Assembly: GCA_027490555.1 (NCBI GenBank)
Contig: JAIXXW010000323.1
Location: 1-8,686, forward strand
Direction of reading: 5' to 3'
Length of the DNA: 8,686 bases
Origin: Comamonadaceae bacterium
GTDB taxonomy: Bacteria; Pseudomonadota; Gammaproteobacteria; Burkholderiales; Burkholderiaceae_C
Shown: positions 6,219 through 8,686 of the stretch, in pieces
How positions within the stretch are numbered: the first letter of the stretch is position 1
How the letters are laid out: each line of letters opens with the position of its first letter
Position numbers and translations under genes: made by a program
The notes under the pieces: generated by a model
Seen by the model: only the letters and a program-made list of their open reading frames with translations
The model's database searches: none
What the model was told of the DNA's origin: nothing

Positions 6219-6638
6219 GTCCTGCGGCAAGGGCGCATCGGTCACCCGTTCGGGGTTCAACACCCGAACGCGGTGGTCGACGTAGTAGCCGCCAAATTCG
6301 GTGTACTTGAGCAGCAGCCGGTCACACGCCCCGCAGGCGAAAACATCGCAGCGGTTGTATGGGAAAAACAAGGGCGCGATCGGCGCATCGGCTGACTCGT
6401 AGCGCGTGCCTGCAGGGTGGTACTCGGCATACGTCGGCTCGCCCAGCGGTGCGCCCTCGGCGTCGAGGGTGGCGCGCAAGCTGCCCAGGGGGTGCATGGT
6501 GTGCGCTGGCCAGCGGTCGGCGCTGACGCTTTCCCAGCCCGCGCAGGGGCCCAATGCGCATGGGCAATCTGTGGGGTTGCGACCTTCTGCCAAGTCCCGC
6601 AAGGCCTGGGCGTCGAGCAGCTTTTGTTCAGTCGTCAT
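6213..6638 (-). CDS. Conserved-looking hypothetical protein with six cysteines
   Basis: I do not assign a function. The product is 141 aa, soluble, with no signal peptide or membrane segment. Six cysteines form two clusters, Cys25-x-Cys27-x4-Cys32 and Cys97-x4-Cys102-x2-Cys105, a layout that could bind zinc or another metal. The second cluster is followed by LLLKYTEFGGYYVDHRVR (108-125), a dense aromatic and charged stretch that looks like a conserved core. The C-terminus is acidic (QDD). The ATG is 12 nt after the stop of the Mrr-like gene on the same strand, so the two probably form an operon. The Shine-Dalgarno is weak (CCAGGC). Coding on this strand is supported by this tight spacing, by the patterned Cys clusters, and because no other frame here gives a plausible protein. 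Its end is convergent with the Bug gene, with a 2-nt gap. Confidence 0.75.
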   Translation of the reverse strand: MTTEQKLLDAQALRDLAEGRNPTDCPCALGPCAGWESVSADRWPAHTMHPLGSLRATLDAEGAPLGEPTYAEYHPAGTRYESADAPIAPLFFPYNRCDVFACGACDRLLLKYTEFGGYYVDHRVRVLNPERVTDAPLPQDD

Positions 6639-6650
6639 GCTGCCTGGGCC

Positions 6651-7229
6651 TCACAGGATCTTGATGGTTTTGGCCGTCAGCGCGACCAGGTCCCCGTCCG
6701 AGATCAGGGCGATGCGGTTTTGGTCTGCGAACTCCTGGGCTTTGGCACTGACCTGGCCCAAGGTGATGCAGACGCAGTTCTGGGCTTCCAAAGCATCCCG
6801 AACGGCCAACAGTTCACGCAAAGGCTCCACCCCCAAAGCCGCCGCCTTCCAGCGTTTGGCGCTGACCACCGTGTGCACGCCCTTTTTTTCCAGCCGCATG
6901 TCGGCCGCACCTTGCAGGTGCTCGACGGTGTAGCCCTGGCGGGTGAAAGCGGTTTCCAACAAAGCCGAAAAGTCGCGCCACCCCATGCCCGAGAGCAAGC
7001 GCAGGCCCTGCTCAATCTCGGCGGCACTGGGCAGGTTGCGCTGCCGCCACATGGCCATGCAGCCAATCACAAAGAAAGGGAAACCGCCCAGCATGCCGAC
7101 GCCGGCGTAGGCCTTGGGCAACAAAGCACCGGCCAACAAGGCGATCACCGCCACCAACACGAAGCTGATCCACCACGGTGAACGCAACAACACCGCGAAC
7201 AAGGATTTCTCCGACATCTTGAATTTCAC
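6651..7229 (-). CDS. Membrane-anchored Mrr-like restriction-endonuclease-fold protein
   Basis: Protein of 192 aa. Residues 1-18 are basic-amphipathic (KFKMSEKSLFAVLLRSP). Two hydrophobic segments follow at about 19-37 and 43-60, forming a hairpin anchor, then WRQR and a cytoplasmic domain from about 68. That domain resembles the Mrr catalytic fold: a helix LSGMGWRDFSALLETAF, then GYTVEHLQGAADMRLEKKG (99-117) with the metal-binding Asp110, then VVSAKRWK (121-128) with Lys125, then GVEPLREL (133-140). The canonical second motif is Gln/Glu-x-Lys, and here it is Ser123-x-Lys125, so nuclease activity is uncertain. The start is a GTG at 7229. AGGAG sits 5 nt upstream, whereas the in-frame ATG at 7217 would be 17 nt away, and the frame open to 7370 overlaps the dioxygenase. 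It lies 41 nt after the dioxygenase stop and 12 nt before the cysteine-rich gene. Confidence 0.82.
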   Translation of the reverse strand: MKFKMSEKSLFAVLLRSPWWISFVLVAVIALLAGALLPKAYAGVGMLGGFPFFVIGCMAMWRQRNLPSAAEIEQGLRLLSGMGWRDFSALLETAFTRQGYTVEHLQGAADMRLEKKGVHTVVSAKRWKAAALGVEPLRELLAVRDALEAQNCVCITLGQVSAKAQEFADQNRIALISDGDLVALTAKTIKIL

Positions 7230-7234
7230 ACCCA

Positions 7235-7239
7235 CTCCT
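7235..7239 (-). promoter_or_regulatory. Shine-Dalgarno that sets a GTG start for the Mrr-like gene
   Basis: On the minus strand this reads AGGAG and ends 5 nt before GTG 7229. It favours that codon over ATG 7217, and over upstream ATG codons lying inside the neighbouring dioxygenase gene. Confidence 0.8.
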
Positions 7240-7270
7240 GAACCTGGCACACAGCAGGCGCTATTTTCGC

Positions 7271-8095
7271 TCAGCGTGGCGTGTCGCCCGCCAGGGTGAT
7301 GCGGTGCATGACCCGACGAAAACCATGGTAATCGTTGACCGGGTTGTGCTGCGTGCAGCGGTTGTCCCACACCGCCAGGGAATGAGGCTGCCAGACGAAT
7401 CGGCAGGTGAACTCGGGCTTGACCTGGTGCTGGAACAAGAAGTTCAGCAAGGGCGCGCTCTCGGCGTCGGTCATGCCCACGATGCCAGCGGTGTGCGCCA
7501 CATTCACATACAGCGCCTTGCGTCCCGTCTCCGGGTGGGTGCGCACCAGGGGGTGGTGTGCCAGGTGCACGGCAGGTGCGCTGTCTTTGCCATCGGATTT
7601 GATGCGGTCTTCGCGGGTTTTGGAGACATCGGCTTTGGCCGAGCTGCTGATCCCCACCAGGCCATCGAGCAGCCGCTGCAGGGTGTCCGACAAGGCCTCC
7701 CAGGCCAGGTACTGGTTGGCAAACAGGGTGTCACCGCCATACGGCGGGATTTCTTTGGCCAGCAGCATCGAGCCCATGGGGGGTTGTTCCAGGTAGGTGG
7801 TGTCCGAATGCCAGATGCCCCCAAAGTTGACCTTTTCGTGTTCGAGTTTCTTGACCTCGATCACACAGGGAAAACCCTCCAGACCTTTGACAAACGGGTA
7901 TTCGACCGGCTGGCCCAGGGTCTGCGCAAAGGCCATGAATTGCCGGGGTGACAGGTCCTGGTCGCGGAAGAAAATGACCTGGTGTTGCAACAAGGCTTGG
8001 CGAATGTCCTGCTGCGCTTGCTCACTCAAATCCCGGGTCAGGTCAACCCCGTGCAGCTCGGCGCCCAGGGCACCTGCAATTCGGCGAATCTTCAT
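7271..8095 (-). CDS. TauD/TfdA-family Fe(II)/2-oxoglutarate dioxygenase
   Basis: Cytoplasmic non-haem iron enzyme (274 aa, normal length) that couples oxidative decarboxylation of 2-oxoglutarate to hydroxylation of a substrate, often releasing sulfite, an alcohol or a phenol. The facial triad is His96 and Asp98 in WHSDTTY plus His250 in CTQHN. Thr123 (GGDTLFAN) and Arg261 match the 2-oxoglutarate ligands of E. coli TauD (Thr126, Arg266). Arg265 in VMHR matches TauD Arg270, which binds the sulfonate of taurine, so an anionic substrate is plausible. The N-terminus MKIRRIAGALGAELHGVDL fits the family start. No Shine-Dalgarno is visible before the ATG. It is divergent from a Bug binding-protein gene and may be the first gene of a three-gene minus-strand unit. 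It could act on taurine, another sulfonate or sulfate ester, or an aryloxyacid; the sequence does not decide. Confidence 0.93.
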   Translation of the reverse strand: MKIRRIAGALGAELHGVDLTRDLSEQAQQDIRQALLQHQVIFFRDQDLSPRQFMAFAQTLGQPVEYPFVKGLEGFPCVIEVKKLEHEKVNFGGIWHSDTTYLEQPPMGSMLLAKEIPPYGGDTLFANQYLAWEALSDTLQRLLDGLVGISSSAKADVSKTREDRIKSDGKDSAPAVHLAHHPLVRTHPETGRKALYVNVAHTAGIVGMTDAESAPLLNFLFQHQVKPEFTCRFVWQPHSLAVWDNRCTQHNPVNDYHGFRRVMHRITLAGDTPR

Positions 8096-8207
8096 GAATT
8101 CATTGTGTCACAGACCCAAGGCTGGGTTGGCCCCTGGCGTGTCCAACGTGAGACAAGCGGCGGCAGCGCGCTGTGTCATTCTGGGCCACTTTTTCAATGG
8201 AGCGGAC
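8096..8207. other. Divergent intergenic region
   Basis: 112 nt between the divergent dioxygenase and Bug genes must hold the promoters of both. TGTGTCACA at 8104-8112 is a near palindrome (TGTG-T-CACA), and TGTGTCA recurs at 8172-8178, 68 nt away. These could be parts of a regulator site, but the evidence is slight. I see no convincing -35/-10 pair in either direction. GGAG at 8199-8202 is the ribosome site for the Bug gene. Confidence 0.35.
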
Positions 8208-8686
8208 ATGATCCCACGCAGTTTCAAAATCCTGGCCCTGTCTTTGGGCCTGTGCCTGACACAAGGCGCGGTGCTGGCGCAAGAATTTCTGTCCCGGCCG
8301 GTGCGCATTGTGGTGCCGCAAACCCCAGGCGGGGCGTCCGATGCGCTGGCCCGCATCATGGCGCAAAAACTCGCTGAAAAGTGGGGCCAGTCGGTGGTGG
8401 TCGAGAACCGCGCAGGCGCTGGCGGCAATGTGGGCATGGAGCATGTGGCCCAGTCCGCAGCCGACGGCCACACCCTGCTGATGAGCTATGCCGGCTCGCA
8501 CGCCATCAACCCGGCCTTGTACAAAAAACTGCCCTTTGACCCCGAAAAGGATTTCGAGCCGGTGGCCACCTTGGCCACCTTGCCTTTTGTCCTGGTGGTC
8601 CGACCCGACTCGCCGGTCAGGAGCATCCGGGACCTGGTCGAACAGGGCACGCGCACGCCCCTGACCTTTGGCTCGGCCGGCAATGG
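8208..8686 (+). CDS. Bug-family binding protein, 3' end outside the window
   Basis: Second exported Bug/TctC-type periplasmic solute-binding protein. About 159 codons are present, roughly the first half, with no stop before the edge. GGAG lies 5 nt before the ATG. Residues 1-24 form a signal peptide (Arg4, Lys7, hydrophobic LALSLGLCL, cleavage after VLA before QEFL). The mature protein shows IVVPQTPGGASDALAR, VVVENRAGAGGNVG and ADGHTLLM, then LYKKLPFDPEKDFEPV and the start of FGSAGNG. The frame stays open without a break from 8208 to the end. It is not a duplicate of the Bug gene at 5242: the mature parts share the family motifs but differ widely. It diverges from the dioxygenase gene, a common layout in which the binding protein captures the substrate of the adjacent enzyme. 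That link is inference. Confidence 0.93.
   Translation, partial: MIPRSFKILALSLGLCLTQGAVLAQEFLSRPVRIVVPQTPGGASDALARIMAQKLAEKWGQSVVVENRAGAGGNVGMEHVAQSAADGHTLLMSYAGSHAINPALYKKLPFDPEKDFEPVATLATLPFVLVVRPDSPVRSIRDLVEQGTRTPLTFGSAGN

Overview
The window looks like an ordinary chromosomal stretch of a high-GC betaproteobacterium, most likely Burkholderiales and probably Comamonadaceae. This is inferred from three things: the thiS-thiG-thiE order with a long N-terminal extension on ThiE, two orphan Bug-type periplasmic binding proteins near catabolic-type enzymes, and the strong G/C third-position bias. No insertion sequence, integrase, CRISPR array or phage gene is visible.

Layout. (1) Bases 10-1979 are the distal part of a thiamine-thiazole operon on the + strand: the sulfur carrier thiS, the thiazole synthase thiG, and thiE overlapping thiG by ATGA. 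thiE makes thiamine phosphate and carries about 100 extra N-terminal residues. (2) A tRNA-Asn(GTT) gene follows at 1991-2066. It has a consensus -10 hexamer lying across the thiE stop codon and a strong intrinsic terminator at 2082-2113. (3) A + strand metabolic block covers 2278-6210: an SDR oxidoreductase and a ten-helix EamA/DMT transporter 10 nt apart, then a cyclase/kynurenine-formamidase-fold metal hydrolase whose usual metal-binding histidines are partly replaced by glutamines, then an exported Bug-family solute-binding protein. (4) A - strand block runs from 8095 down to 6213: a TauD/TfdA-type Fe(II)/2-oxoglutarate dioxygenase, a membrane-anchored Mrr-like nuclease-fold protein with a changed catalytic motif, and a small six-cysteine protein of unknown function. 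(5) A second Bug protein starts at 8208 on the + strand, divergent from the dioxygenase, and runs off the window edge.

How the genes fit together. The thi genes supply ring sulfur, build the thiazole and join it to the pyrimidine. The SDR, transporter, cyclase, dioxygenase and Bug genes look like small-molecule uptake and oxidation functions. Their substrates cannot be read from sequence, and the Bug genes have no TctA/TctB membrane partners here. The least understood part is the pair at 6213-7229, the Mrr-like membrane protein followed by the cysteine-rich protein. I found no convincing new multi-gene system. The points most worth checking are the altered motifs, the ThiE extension and the palindrome at the convergent gene ends.
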